64,000 bases of DNA. Origin: Gimesia benthica (lineage in GTDB: Bacteria; Planctomycetota; Planctomycetia; Planctomycetales; Planctomycetaceae). Position numbers and translations under genes: made by a program. Below are positions 1 through 8,807 of the stretch, one piece after another. The stretch's first letter is position 1; every line of letters starts with the position of its first letter. The DNA lies in contig NZ_CP043930.1 in NCBI RefSeq assembly GCF_009720525.1, positions 3,814,501 to 3,878,500 on the forward strand. The letters run 5' to 3'. The notes under the pieces were generated by a model, which had not been told where the DNA came from, made no database searches, and was given only the letters and a program-made list of their open reading frames with translations.

Positions 1-1079
1 ACATCGAGGCCTGCTTCATCGGCGAGGACCTTGAAGAGCAGCGCCCGATGTCGACAGACGCCGGCGCCGCAGAGCTGGGTCACTTCGCCGATCAGGACGC
101 CCTGGTTGGCGTACTCGTCTGTCAGCAGGACGACCGCTGCCATGGTGGCTCGGTTCTGCTGATCCAGCGACATGCTCTGGTCAATGTACTGGGCGAGCTT
201 CAGCGCCCGTTTCTCCGGCGGCAGCGACATGACCTCCTGGGAGCGGGCGAACTCCAGATGTTTCTGGAGAGAGGGATCCCGCTGACGGTCGACGATGATC
301 AGCTCCCGACGGGAGCGGGTCTGTCCCCGGGGATCGACCTGCATGCCTCGACCGCCGTCAATGTAGCCGTCCAGGATTTTGAGCTGGGGAGCGATGTAAT
401 GTTGCGTGTGATAATCGCGGGCTGCCTGTTGCTGTTCGGTTTTGAGGATGGGCCGCAGTTCGGCGGCACTCTGATAGCCGCGGAGTATCAGGTCCAGATA
501 CAGATCGGTGCTGCGGGGGTTCGCCTGATGCAGTTCTACCGCGAGCAGATTGGTGCCGGCCTTGAGGCTGTCTGCCGGGATTGTGAAGCGTTGATAGAGT
601 CGCTCCAGCACGCCTCCCAGGGCATTGACGGCGGTGGTCTGTGGAGTGACCTGTCCGGCGGGCAGATTGTTGCGGGCGATCTCGGTGCCATTGAGGTAGA
701 CGACGACGCCGTCATCGCTGCGGATCAACAGGACCAGCTGGCGGAGGCCGGAGTCGGCGGGAACCGTAAAGGTGTGCCGGAAGTAGGCGGTGATTTGTCG
801 GTGCTGCGGATCGGTGCCCGCGCCTGCGGGTGTGTTGATTCCCGGTTCACCAAAGCCGAGCGGTGCGGGGCCGGACGACCAGGGCTGGTCATCGAAGGTC
901 GACAACATCCAGTCGGCCCGGGGCGGAGTGGCGGCGTCGTAATATTTCCAGATGCTGGCCTTGCCGGAAGGGATCAGCGTGACTTCCGCACGCACGGGCA
1001 GCGCCTGCAGGCAGAGGCTGACCAGGAACAGCAGGCCGGTAAAGGGAAGGCGGATGTGTGGTGTGGTTAAGAATTTCAA
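1..1079 (-). CDS. Secreted protein with beta-sandwich domain and EDR1-like transglutaminase domain (partial)
   Basis: The gene runs off the left edge; about 359 codons are visible without a stop. I place the start at a TTG (1077-1079): a GGAG lies 9 nt upstream, and the first residues form a signal peptide (MKFL..., hydrophobic LLFLVSL, then ALPVRA). Residues about 35-190 resemble a galactose-binding-like beta-sandwich (FRHTFTVPAD, SDDGVVVYLNGTEIARN). Near the truncated end a Gly-Val-Cys-Arg-His-Arg-Ala-Leu-Leu-Phe-Lys stretch (Cys about residue 342) matches the nucleophile region of transglutaminase-like peptidases, especially the EDR1/CTR1-type domain known from plant kinases, with a Cys at the nucleophile position. 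The His and Asp of the triad would lie off-window. The export is inferred; substrate unknown. The plus-strand reading frame over the same DNA is a shadow. Confidence 0.8.
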   Translation of the reverse strand, partial: MKFLTTPHIRLPFTGLLFLVSLCLQALPVRAEVTLIPSGKASIWKYYDAATPPRADWMLSTFDDQPWSSGPAPLGFGEPGINTPAGAGTDPQHRQITAYFRHTFTVPADSGLRQLVLLIRSDDGVVVYLNGTEIARNNLPAGQVTPQTTAVNALGGVLERLYQRFTIPADSLKAGTNLLAVELHQANPRSTDLYLDLILRGYQSAAELRPILKTEQQQAARDYHTQHYIAPQLKILDGYIDGGRGMQVDPRGQTRSRRELIIVDRQRDPSLQKHLEFARSQEVMSLPPEKRALKLAQYIDQSMSLDQQNRATMAAVVLLTDEYANQGVLIGEVTQLCGAGVCRHRALLFKVLADEAGLD

Positions 1080-1243
1080 GCAGCTTTACTCCGGGTGGTC
1101 GATGTTTACTTATAGGGTTCGGGGGCGGAGTGACATGGTCTGAGTGAATGTTTATCGGGCCGCGGAGCCGCGGTCAAGATGATTCATGTGTAATTCATAT
1201 TGGGGAGCATTTATGGAGTGGCAACCGTGTGAGAAACCGGGGC

Positions 1244-1276
1244 TGCGCTCGGCCCGAATTGCATTCGGGCCACCCC
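1244..1276. repeat. Short palindromic repeat, family B, copy 1
   Basis: A TGCGCTCGGCCCGAAT...CACCCC element. Its core is a perfect 9-bp inverted repeat (GGCCCGAAT, loop TGC, ATTCGGGCC; 1251-1271). Related copies are at 16085-16118 and 16804-16837. It sits just past the stop codon of the 1279-1833 minus-strand gene, so it could also act as that gene's terminator. Confidence 0.7.
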
Positions 1277-1278
1277 GT

Positions 1279-1833
1279 TTATTGTTCTATCAGAGAGTAG
1301 ACGGCAAAGATGCGATTGGGGCCTGGTTCGCAGTCTTTGAAAACGTCTGCGGACAAGAGGGTATATGCTTCCTCGAAGGTTTGCAGCAGGCAGTGGCGAT
1401 TGACGGGGACGATTTCTGCCATGTGGTTACAGGAGAGGCAGGAGCATTCCGGGACAGGACTCTGGTAGAAGGTGACGATATCAAAACCTTCCAACTGTTT
1501 TGCTGAGGGGATCTGGACATCGGTGTGCAGAGAGTCCTCTGGCAGGACGGGTTGCCAGTGACCTGTTTCATGGTACTCCTGCTCAAAGACTTCGTAATAG
1601 AACAGCTTGGTTCCCGTCAGATCGAGGCCCGCTTCCTCTGCCAGATCGCGGAGGACTGCGGGGGAATTGAAGAGCCAGAAGCCGTTGTGTTTCCAGAATT
1701 CAGTGTAGTCTGCGAAGTCGTCGGAGATGCAGTTGCTGAGCGCGTAAATGTCCTCGACCTGATCGTTGGCGAGCCAACTGGTCTCTGTCGCGACGCGCTT
1801 GGCTAGGTAGCCGGCGGGAACCATGCCGAGCAT
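1279..1833 (-). CDS. Conserved-looking hypothetical protein with clustered cysteines
   Basis: 184 aa, no recognised family. The start ATG overlaps the stop of the upstream PPOX gene by one base (TAATG arrangement), so the two are very probably translationally coupled and functionally linked. The N-terminal half is rich in Trp, Phe and Asp (WKHNGFWLFNSP). The C-terminal half holds a CxCxxC motif (ECSCLSCNHM), then VNRHC and KDCEPG, which could bind a metal or form disulfides. No signal peptide or membrane segment is visible, so a cytoplasmic location is likely. The function is unknown; pairing with a flavin-binding partner suggests a redox or detoxification role, but that is inference. Confidence 0.75.
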   Translation of the reverse strand: MLGMVPAGYLAKRVATETSWLANDQVEDIYALSNCISDDFADYTEFWKHNGFWLFNSPAVLRDLAEEAGLDLTGTKLFYYEVFEQEYHETGHWQPVLPEDSLHTDVQIPSAKQLEGFDIVTFYQSPVPECSCLSCNHMAEIVPVNRHCLLQTFEEAYTLLSADVFKDCEPGPNRIFAVYSLIEQ

Positions 1834-2381
1834 TACTGGTCTTTCAGGATGTGGGTGGGAATGCCGTCCAGGCTTTGCTGGTTTTTGTCGTGCCAGTATT
1901 TTTGCACGCCTTCCGGTCCCTGTTTGGTGGCCCAGGTGGTGAGCTGTTCTCGTTCCTCGACATAATCGTAGAAGGGGACACCCATGCCGCAGGAGGTCTG
2001 GACCAGATCGACCTGCATATCGAAGACCTGGCGGGCGCCGGGGTTCGGGGGGAAGTGGGCGGCGAGTTCCGTCCAGTCGCTGTCATACGGATGGACCACG
2101 CGGGCCTGTCCGTAGAGCCGAAGGATCAAAGGTTTGCCGGTGAAGGCACAGAACATGATGGTCATACGGCCGTCCTGCTGAATGTGGGCCGAGGTTTCGT
2201 TGCCGCTGCCGGTCATGTTGAGCCAGATCACGCGGTTGGGGCCCAGGACGCGGAACGAGTCCATCCCTTTGGGGGAGACATTGATGCGGCTGTCGGCGGT
2301 GGCAGTGCCGACGAAGAACAGCCGCTGGTCGTTGATGAAGTCGATCAGTTTTTCGGAGAGTTCGTTAAAACGTTGTCCCAT
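1833..2381 (-). CDS. Pyridoxamine 5'-phosphate oxidase-like FMN-binding protein
   Basis: 182 aa from the ATG at 2381 (MGQRFNELSEKLIDFI). The open frame continues upstream to a TTG at 2489, but those residues look non-coding. The fold signature is that of the split-barrel PPOX family: an N-terminal helix, then FFVGTATADSRINVSPKGMDSFRVLG and VIWLNMTGSGNETSAHI, close to the proteins annotated as pyridoxamine 5'-phosphate oxidase family. Such proteins bind FMN (or F420 or haem) and usually are not true PdxH enzymes. It heads a two-gene unit with the 184-aa protein downstream. The upstream region 2382-2681 holds no gene and separates it from the divergent oxidoreductase. Confidence 0.85.
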   Translation of the reverse strand: MGQRFNELSEKLIDFINDQRLFFVGTATADSRINVSPKGMDSFRVLGPNRVIWLNMTGSGNETSAHIQQDGRMTIMFCAFTGKPLILRLYGQARVVHPYDSDWTELAAHFPPNPGARQVFDMQVDLVQTSCGMGVPFYDYVEEREQLTTWATKQGPEGVQKYWHDKNQQSLDGIPTHILKDQ

Positions 2382-2681
2382 GGTTCGTCTTTCACAGGGA
2401 AAAGGAGATAGCAGTCGTCGGGCGGGAGCATCATAGCAGAGGGACAATTCGAGGGCAAAATCGGTTCGGCGGGAGGAGGAACGAATCAAGGTATTTATAA
2501 GTTTCCTTAAGTTTGGAAAGCGTCAAATCTGCACAAAATGGGGCCAATTTCAGAGACGCACGCCGCCGGGACCATTACAATAAATGAAACAGCATCCCGC
2601 CTGTTTCCATCCTTTGGTACTCTCACAGAGACGACATACCCGAACTCAGCCTGTTCTCAGATGGCTTTTGAGGAGAAACCG

Positions 2682-3974
2682 ATGACGAATTCCAGTGCGC
2701 TTAATCGTCGTGACTTTATTAAAACCGCTGCGGCCGCCAGCACGGTCTTTTCTGCCCCCCTGATCATTCCCGGCACCGCGTTGGGCCTGAATGGCACCGT
2801 TGCTCCCAGTGAGCGAATCATCCTGGGGGGGATTGGCATTCGTCGACGGGGTGGCTACGTGCTGAGCCACATGCTCGAACAGCCCGATGTGCAGTTTGTG
2901 GCGATCGCCGATGTGCGTGCAGATCAGCGGAAGACCGTAAAGGAAATGGCCGACAAAGCCAACGGCGATCAGAAATGCGAAACCTATCGCGATTTTCGCG
3001 AGCTGCTCGCGCGGGATGACATTGACGCCGTGCTGATTGCCACGGGGGACCGCTGGCACGCGACCGCTTCAATGATGGCTGCAGAAGCGGGGAAAGACGT
3101 GTATTCCGAGAAGCCGTGTGCGATTTCGATCGAACTGGCCCGCAAGCTGCAGCAGACGATTCAGCGTACCGGCCGTGTATTTCAGGCGGGGACGCAGCGG
3201 CGGAATGTGTCGAACTTCGCGCACGCGGCGCACCTGGCGCAGTCGGGTCAGCTGGGGAAGATTCATACCGTACACGCTTCGATCTACCAGTTGATCGATC
3301 GTCACGACTGGCTGCCTGCCGAACCCGAACCCGATCCGGAAGTAGTCGACTGGAACATGTGGCTCGGCCCGGCACCGTGGCGTCCTTATAACCATGCCTA
3401 TGTGGATGGTGCCTGGCGCGGTCATTACGATTTCGATTCCGGGGCCAAGCTGCTTGACTGGGGCGCGCACACGCTGGATATCTGCCAGTGGGCGCTGGAA
3501 GCGGATGACACGATGCCCGTGACCTATGAACCGATGGATGTGCCCAACGACAATGTGATCGAGTGCGTCTACGAAAACGGCGTGAAGCTGGTCATGCGGC
3601 GGAATGGCTGGATGGGTCTGGGGACCTGTCCGGTCCGTTTCGAAGGGGAAGAAGGCTGGGTCGAAACTGGCGACTCGGGACAGACGGCGGTTTCCTCGAA
3701 CCGGTTGCGGGCCTCCCTGCCCTCGCCGAGTGCGATTCCGGGAACGTCGCCCAAGTTCCATGTGCGTGATTTCTTTAACTGTGTGAAAACCCGTTCGCAG
3801 CCAGCTGCGAATGAAGACGTGATGGCCCGTTCGCACATCGCCTGCCACGCGGCGGCGATTGCCTGGAAGCTGGGTCGCAAACTGCAGTTCGACCCGGTCA
3901 AAGAAGAATTCGTGAATGACGATGAAGCGAACCGCATGCGGAGCCGCGCCATGCGGGAGCCGTGGACCGTTTAG
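2682..3974 (+). CDS. Tat-exported Gfo/Idh/MocA family oxidoreductase
   Basis: 430 aa from the ATG at 2682, chosen because AGGAG lies 7 nt upstream and the protein then opens with a Tat signal (NRRDFIKTAAAAST...). The frame is open from 2538, but the extra residues have no signal-peptide logic. The N-terminal Rossmann domain shows GGIGIRRRGGYV in the nucleotide-binding loop, VAIADVR after beta-2 and YSEKPCAI, the EKP motif with the conserved lysine. The C-terminal domain carries DWGAHTLDICQWAL with the usual histidine. Members oxidise or reduce sugars and cyclitols with NAD(P); the exported planctomycete paralogues are thought to act on carbohydrates, substrate unknown. It stands alone, followed 75 nt later by a carbohydrate-linked HEAT-DUF1080 gene on the same strand. 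Confidence 0.9.
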   Translation: MTNSSALNRRDFIKTAAAASTVFSAPLIIPGTALGLNGTVAPSERIILGGIGIRRRGGYVLSHMLEQPDVQFVAIADVRADQRKTVKEMADKANGDQKCETYRDFRELLARDDIDAVLIATGDRWHATASMMAAEAGKDVYSEKPCAISIELARKLQQTIQRTGRVFQAGTQRRNVSNFAHAAHLAQSGQLGKIHTVHASIYQLIDRHDWLPAEPEPDPEVVDWNMWLGPAPWRPYNHAYVDGAWRGHYDFDSGAKLLDWGAHTLDICQWALEADDTMPVTYEPMDVPNDNVIECVYENGVKLVMRRNGWMGLGTCPVRFEGEEGWVETGDSGQTAVSSNRLRASLPSPSAIPGTSPKFHVRDFFNCVKTRSQPAANEDVMARSHIACHAAAIAWKLGRKLQFDPVKEEFVNDDEANRMRSRAMREPWTV

Positions 3975-4049
3975 TCTACGCCGCTGACCGTCGTCATCCG
4001 TTTTCCTGAATCAGCTTTAACTACTTCAGCACCTGAGGGATCCTCACTC

Positions 4050-6593
4050 ATGTTCTCGTTCAGATTCTGTCTGCTCACAATTCTTTCTATCAGTCTGTTC
4101 TCTTCAGCCAACCTGGTGTCCGCCGCGGACCAATCCGATTCGGAAGCAACCCGGCTGGTCAACGTTCTTAATTCCGATGCTTCCACTTACGACAAAGCGA
4201 TGGCCTGTCGCCGACTGGCGGCGATTGGCGATGCGAAGGCGGTGCCTGCGATTGCCAAATATCTCGGTGATGAAAAACTGGCGACCTACGCCCGTTCGGC
4301 TCTGGAGAATATCCCGGCTGACGCTGCCGACCAGGCTCTGGAAGCGGCTCTCAAGACGGTCAAAGGGGACCAGCTGGTAGGGGTGATCAATTCACTGGCA
4401 AAACGGAGAGACAAAGGGGCGACCGCTGAACTGGCGAAACTGCTGGCGAATGATAATCCGAAAGTCGCGATCGCGGCAGCGCATGCCCTGGGGGCGATTG
4501 GTACAAGCGATGCGGCGGCTGCGTTGAAACAATCACTGGGAACCGACCGGGGTGCGGTGAAGCAGGAAGTCGCGTTTGCCCTGTTGATGTGTGCCCGTTC
4601 GCTGGCTGACAGCAACAAGGGGGAGGCAGTCGAGCTGACGGAAGTGGTGTTGCAGGCGGATCTGCCGGAGAACGTCAACCTGGCGGCGACGCAGCGGGCG
4701 ATCGTGCTGCTGGGCAAGGATGGCTTCGACCTGTTAGCGAAAACAGTCAAAGCCGACGACCTGGCGCGATTCCGGGCTGGTCTGCAGGCAGCACGTAAGA
4801 TGGGACCGGAAGCGTCGTCGACGTTAGTGGCCGTCTATCCGGAGCTGTCTGACGAGCGGAAGGGACTCGTGATTGCCGCGCTGAGTCAGTCTAAAAATGC
4901 GGGTGCCCTGCCTTTGATTCAGCAGGCGCTGAAAAGTGAGAGTGAAACATTACAACTACAGGCGGTTCTCTCGCTGGGTGAGCTGGTGTCTGTGTTGAAG
5001 GCTGACGAACAGCTGCAGGTGCTCGGTGCTTTGTTTGGAAAACTCAAGCAGAATCCTTCTGCTCTGACCGAGGCGACTGCAGATACGATTGGGAAAATGA
5101 ACGGCAGTCAAACGGCTGACAAAGTGCAGTCCGCGATTGAAGAGAGTACCCGGAAGCTGGTCGAGAGTGAGGCACTCTCTCAGCAACTGGCGGGACTACA
5201 ACTGGCCGGTGATTGTCGGCTGAGTTCGTTGACTCCCGCTGTCTATCAGCTGGTGGGTCACTCGAATCCGGAAGTCAAACAGGCCGCTATCCAGGCACTG
5301 GGTGGGACGACGTCTTCGGACGATCTGCCGAAGCTGATTGCGTTGGCGGTGAAGAATCCCGGTGATGTTGCGATCAGCGATGCCCTTAAAGCGGCCTGTG
5401 CCCGGCTGCCACTCGAAGAGACAGCCCAGACGCTGGCACAGGCGATGGACGGGGCGTCGATAGAACAACAGCAGCTGATCCTGAATCAGCTGGCGGCCAT
5501 TGGCGGCGAGACCGCTTTGAAAACAATGGTGGCGGCAGCTCGTTCGAATGAAGATGCCTTACAGAACACAGCGACCGACCTGCTGGGCAAATGGGTGACG
5601 ATTGATGTCGCGCCGCCGCTGCTCGATCTGGCGCAGTCGCTGGAGAATCGCAAATATAAAATCCGTGCACTGCGGGGATACATCCGGGTGGCCCGGCAGT
5701 TGAATATGACGCCGGCCGAACGGCTGGAAGTCTGTCGTAACACGCTCGCGAATGCGGAGCGGAACGATGAGAAGAAGCTCGTGTTTGAAGTGCTGCGGCG
5801 TTATCCGACTCCCGAAGCGGTCAACTTCACCATCAATCTGCTCAAGGAGAAAGATCTGAACGTTGCCGCGTCCGCGACGATTGTTTCGTGGGCCGAACGG
5901 GGAACGCCGATCGAGAACACACTGCTGCGAGATGCGTTACAGCAGGTGATCACAACGACAGACAACGCGGGTCTCAAACAGCGGGCGGAACAGCAGCTGG
6001 AACGCATCAGTGCCCAGGCGGCGCAGGAAGAGCAGGCACTCGGGTTTCAGCCGCTGTACGATGGGAAAACATTTAACGGCTGGCATGGAAACAGGGAGAT
6101 CTTCCGGATTGAAGATGGTGAGATCGTCGCCGGCAGCCTGACGGAGAAGGTCAAGCAGAACGAGTTTCTGCGTTCCGATAAAGAGTACGAAGACTTCGAA
6201 CTGATGCTGGAATTCAAGCTGCTGGGCGAGAAGACCAACGCGGGTGTGCAGATTCGTACTGCAGAGATTCCCGACGATCACGAAGTCAGTGGTTTCCAGG
6301 CAGACCTGGGGACCGGGTACTGGGGGTGTCTGTATGACGAATCCCGTCGACGGAAAATTCTGGCCGGTCCGCCCAAAGAGATTCGCGATCTGCCCGTCCG
6401 GATGAATGACTGGAATACATATCGGATTCGCTGCCAGGGGCCGCGGATTCAGCTCTGGATCAACGGGGTGCAGACGGTCGATTATGTCGAACAAGACCCG
6501 CAGATTCCGCTGAAGGGAATCATCGCACTGCAGATTCATGGGAACCTGGTGAACCAGGTGCACTATCGGAATGTGCGTTTGCGTGAGCTGTAA
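4050..6593 (+). CDS. Secreted HEAT-repeat protein with C-terminal DUF1080 domain
   Basis: 847 aa with a clear signal peptide (MFSFRFCLLTILSISLFSSANLVSA-AD). GAGGGA sits 9 nt before the ATG. Residues about 30-660 are a long series of Ala/Leu-rich HEAT-like repeats (for example AVPAIAKYLGDEKLATYARSAL, AIAAAHALGAIGTSDAAAAL), a superhelical scaffold. Residues about 665-847 are a DUF1080 / 3-keto-disaccharide hydrolase-like concanavalin-type domain: QPLYDGKTFNGWHG, ELMLEFKLLGEKTNAGVQIRT, NDWNTYRIRC and IALQIHG. DUF1080 members are linked to 3-keto-glycoside cleavage, and they often neighbour Gfo/Idh proteins as here. It probably acts in the periplasm. Fusion to a HEAT scaffold is common in planctomycetes. 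Confidence 0.92.
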   Translation: MFSFRFCLLTILSISLFSSANLVSAADQSDSEATRLVNVLNSDASTYDKAMACRRLAAIGDAKAVPAIAKYLGDEKLATYARSALENIPADAADQALEAALKTVKGDQLVGVINSLAKRRDKGATAELAKLLANDNPKVAIAAAHALGAIGTSDAAAALKQSLGTDRGAVKQEVAFALLMCARSLADSNKGEAVELTEVVLQADLPENVNLAATQRAIVLLGKDGFDLLAKTVKADDLARFRAGLQAARKMGPEASSTLVAVYPELSDERKGLVIAALSQSKNAGALPLIQQALKSESETLQLQAVLSLGELVSVLKADEQLQVLGALFGKLKQNPSALTEATADTIGKMNGSQTADKVQSAIEESTRKLVESEALSQQLAGLQLAGDCRLSSLTPAVYQLVGHSNPEVKQAAIQALGGTTSSDDLPKLIALAVKNPGDVAISDALKAACARLPLEETAQTLAQAMDGASIEQQQLILNQLAAIGGETALKTMVAAARSNEDALQNTATDLLGKWVTIDVAPPLLDLAQSLENRKYKIRALRGYIRVARQLNMTPAERLEVCRNTLANAERNDEKKLVFEVLRRYPTPEAVNFTINLLKEKDLNVAASATIVSWAERGTPIENTLLRDALQQVITTTDNAGLKQRAEQQLERISAQAAQEEQALGFQPLYDGKTFNGWHGNREIFRIEDGEIVAGSLTEKVKQNEFLRSDKEYEDFELMLEFKLLGEKTNAGVQIRTAEIPDDHEVSGFQADLGTGYWGCLYDESRRRKILAGPPKEIRDLPVRMNDWNTYRIRCQGPRIQLWINGVQTVDYVEQDPQIPLKGIIALQIHGNLVNQVHYRNVRLREL

Positions 6594-6723
6594 ACGAGCC
6601 TGAACGCAGGGAAAAACGGTCGTTCTGCACAATTTTGGCGGCCGCCCCTTGCGATCATCGTCTGTGCCGCGAAAATAGGGTTGAGTTTCGTTTTATACTT
6701 CGTTCGACCCCGATGAGGCACGG

Positions 6724-8805
6724 ATGTCAGAGATTCCGCAACACATTGAAGACCTGTTCGCGCAGCTGAACCCCCAGCAACGGGCGGCGGCCTGTCACGA
6801 TAGCGGTTCGCTGTTGATCATCGCCGGTGCGGGAACGGGAAAGACGACCACGCTTTCACACCGGGTGGCCTGGCTGATTTCGCAGGGCATCGATCCGAGC
6901 CGGATTCTGTTGCTGACCTTCTCCCGCAGAGCCGCGAATGAGATGGTCCGCCGCGTCGATGCACTGCTGCGGGCGATGGGCGACAGTCGCGAACACGCCG
7001 CCTCTGCCCGGTCGCGGAGCATCTGGGGAGGCACGTTCCACTCCACGGCGGCGCGTCTGCTGAGACGCTACGGTCAGTCGATCGGTCTGCCGGATGACTT
7101 TACGATCATCGATCGCAGCGACGCCGAAGACCTGATGAGTTCACTACGAAGTGAACTCGAACTGGGAAACAATGTGGCCAAGTTTCCCCGTAAAGGGACG
7201 CTGGTCGAAATCTACAGCCGCTGTGTGAATACCTGCCTCAAGCTGGAGCCGGTACTCGAACGGTATTACCCCTGGTGTCTGGAGCATGTAGAGGCACTCA
7301 AGCAGCTGTTTCAGGCGTTCGTTGATCGCAAGGAGCAGCAGAACATTCTCGACTATGACGATCTGCTCCTTTTCTGGCACGCGCTCTCCTCCGATCCCGC
7401 GGGAGGCAAACTGCTGCGAGGTCAGTTCGAAGCGGTGCTGGTCGACGAGTACCAGGACACAAACGTGCTGCAGTCGGGCATCCTGAAAAATCTCTGTCCC
7501 GATGGAGCAGGTCTGACGGTCGTGGGCGACGACGCCCAGTCGATCTATTCCTTCCGGGCGGCAACGGTGCGGAACATCCTCGATTTTCCCGAAGAGTATC
7601 CGGGGACGACGGTGGTTACGCTGGAAGAGAACTACCGCAGCACGCAGCCGATCCTGGCGGCGACGAATCAGATCATCGACGAAGCGCATGAGCGCTACGA
7701 GAAGAAACTCTGGTCGTCGAAGATTGCCGGCGAGCCACCGATTCTGGTGGACTGCAGCGACAATAACGAGCAGGCCGACTTCGTGGTGACGCAGGTACTC
7801 GAACACCTGGAGGCGGGCATTCCCCTGAATCAGCAGGCGGTGCTGTTCCGGGCTTCGCATCACAGTCTCGCGCTGGAAGTCGAACTGGCCCGGCGGAACA
7901 TTGCGTATCACAAGTACGGCGGATTGAAGTTCATTGAAACGGCACACGTCAAAGACCTGATGGCGTATCTGCGACTGGCGGAGAACCCCCGCGATGCGGT
8001 TTCCGGTCTGCGGGTGCTGACATTGCTGCCGGGCATCGGTCAGAAGAAGGCACAGCAGCTGCTCAACCTGCTGGCGGAATCCGGGTTTCGCTTTGATGCC
8101 TGGTCGGAATTCAAACCACCGGCGGCGACGGTCGAGCACTGGCCTTTATTCATTCGGCTGATGAAGAACCTGTCATCGCCGCAGTCCGAGAAAAAAGGGA
8201 TCTCATCCGAAGTACACCAGGTGCGGACCTTTTACAGTCCCCTGCTCGATCAGCAGTACGACAACGGGCCGGCCCGCCAGCGCGATCTGGAACAGCTGGA
8301 GCAGGTCGCCAGCCGGTTCAGCAGCCGGATGAGTTTCCTGGAAGAGATCACCCTCGATCCACCCAGTTCGACGCAGGACATTGCCAACGACAGCAGTAAG
8401 ACGGACGACGACTTCCTGGTACTGAGTACGATTCATTCCTCGAAAGGACTCGAGTGGGACGCGGTCTATGTGCTGCAGGCGGCGGACGGCAGCATTCCTT
8501 CCGAGATGTCGCTGGAGAGCAATGATGAGATCGACGAGGAACGCCGGCTGTTCTACGTGGCGCTCACGCGGGCGAAGAACTGGCTTTATGTCTGTTTTCC
8601 ACATCGGCAGTATTTCCAGAACCGGCGCTGGAACCAGGCACACAGTTACGCGCAGCTGACGCGGTTCATTTCTTCAAAGACGCTCCCCCTGTTTCAGCGG
8701 CGGCCTGCGTTTAACGCCGAGGATCTGGATACGCCCGAAGAGGCGCAGATCGAAACGACGGCCGAGGACATTCGCAAGAACATCCGTAATATGTGGTCCA
8801 GCTGA
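6724..8805 (+). CDS. UvrD/PcrA-type superfamily 1 DNA helicase
   Basis: 693 aa; GAGG lies 5 nt before the ATG. All SF1A motifs are visible in order: Q motif LNPQQRAAA (16-24), Walker A GAGTGKT (35-41), LTFSRRAANEM, Walker B VLVDEYQDTN, motif III VVGDDAQSIYSFRAA, motif IV ENYRSTQPIL, motif V STIHSSKGLEWDAVYV and motif VI RRLFYVALTRAKNWLYV. It unwinds DNA 3' to 5' using ATP, in repair or replication restart. It is slightly shorter than PcrA/UvrD and has no obvious C-terminal extension beyond a short acidic tail, so it could be a UvrD2-like or Rep-like paralogue; I leave the symbol blank. It converges with the rRNA methyltransferase gene, two bases apart. Confidence 0.93.
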   Translation: MSEIPQHIEDLFAQLNPQQRAAACHDSGSLLIIAGAGTGKTTTLSHRVAWLISQGIDPSRILLLTFSRRAANEMVRRVDALLRAMGDSREHAASARSRSIWGGTFHSTAARLLRRYGQSIGLPDDFTIIDRSDAEDLMSSLRSELELGNNVAKFPRKGTLVEIYSRCVNTCLKLEPVLERYYPWCLEHVEALKQLFQAFVDRKEQQNILDYDDLLLFWHALSSDPAGGKLLRGQFEAVLVDEYQDTNVLQSGILKNLCPDGAGLTVVGDDAQSIYSFRAATVRNILDFPEEYPGTTVVTLEENYRSTQPILAATNQIIDEAHERYEKKLWSSKIAGEPPILVDCSDNNEQADFVVTQVLEHLEAGIPLNQQAVLFRASHHSLALEVELARRNIAYHKYGGLKFIETAHVKDLMAYLRLAENPRDAVSGLRVLTLLPGIGQKKAQQLLNLLAESGFRFDAWSEFKPPAATVEHWPLFIRLMKNLSSPQSEKKGISSEVHQVRTFYSPLLDQQYDNGPARQRDLEQLEQVASRFSSRMSFLEEITLDPPSSTQDIANDSSKTDDDFLVLSTIHSSKGLEWDAVYVLQAADGSIPSEMSLESNDEIDEERRLFYVALTRAKNWLYVCFPHRQYFQNRRWNQAHSYAQLTRFISSKTLPLFQRRPAFNAEDLDTPEEAQIETTAEDIRKNIRNMWSS

Positions 8806-8807
8806 CT

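Noticed and set aside
48..1070. A 340-codon plus-strand open frame at the left edge
   Set aside because: The minus strand has a signal peptide, domain motifs and a ribosome site in a stop-free frame; the plus frame is its shadow.
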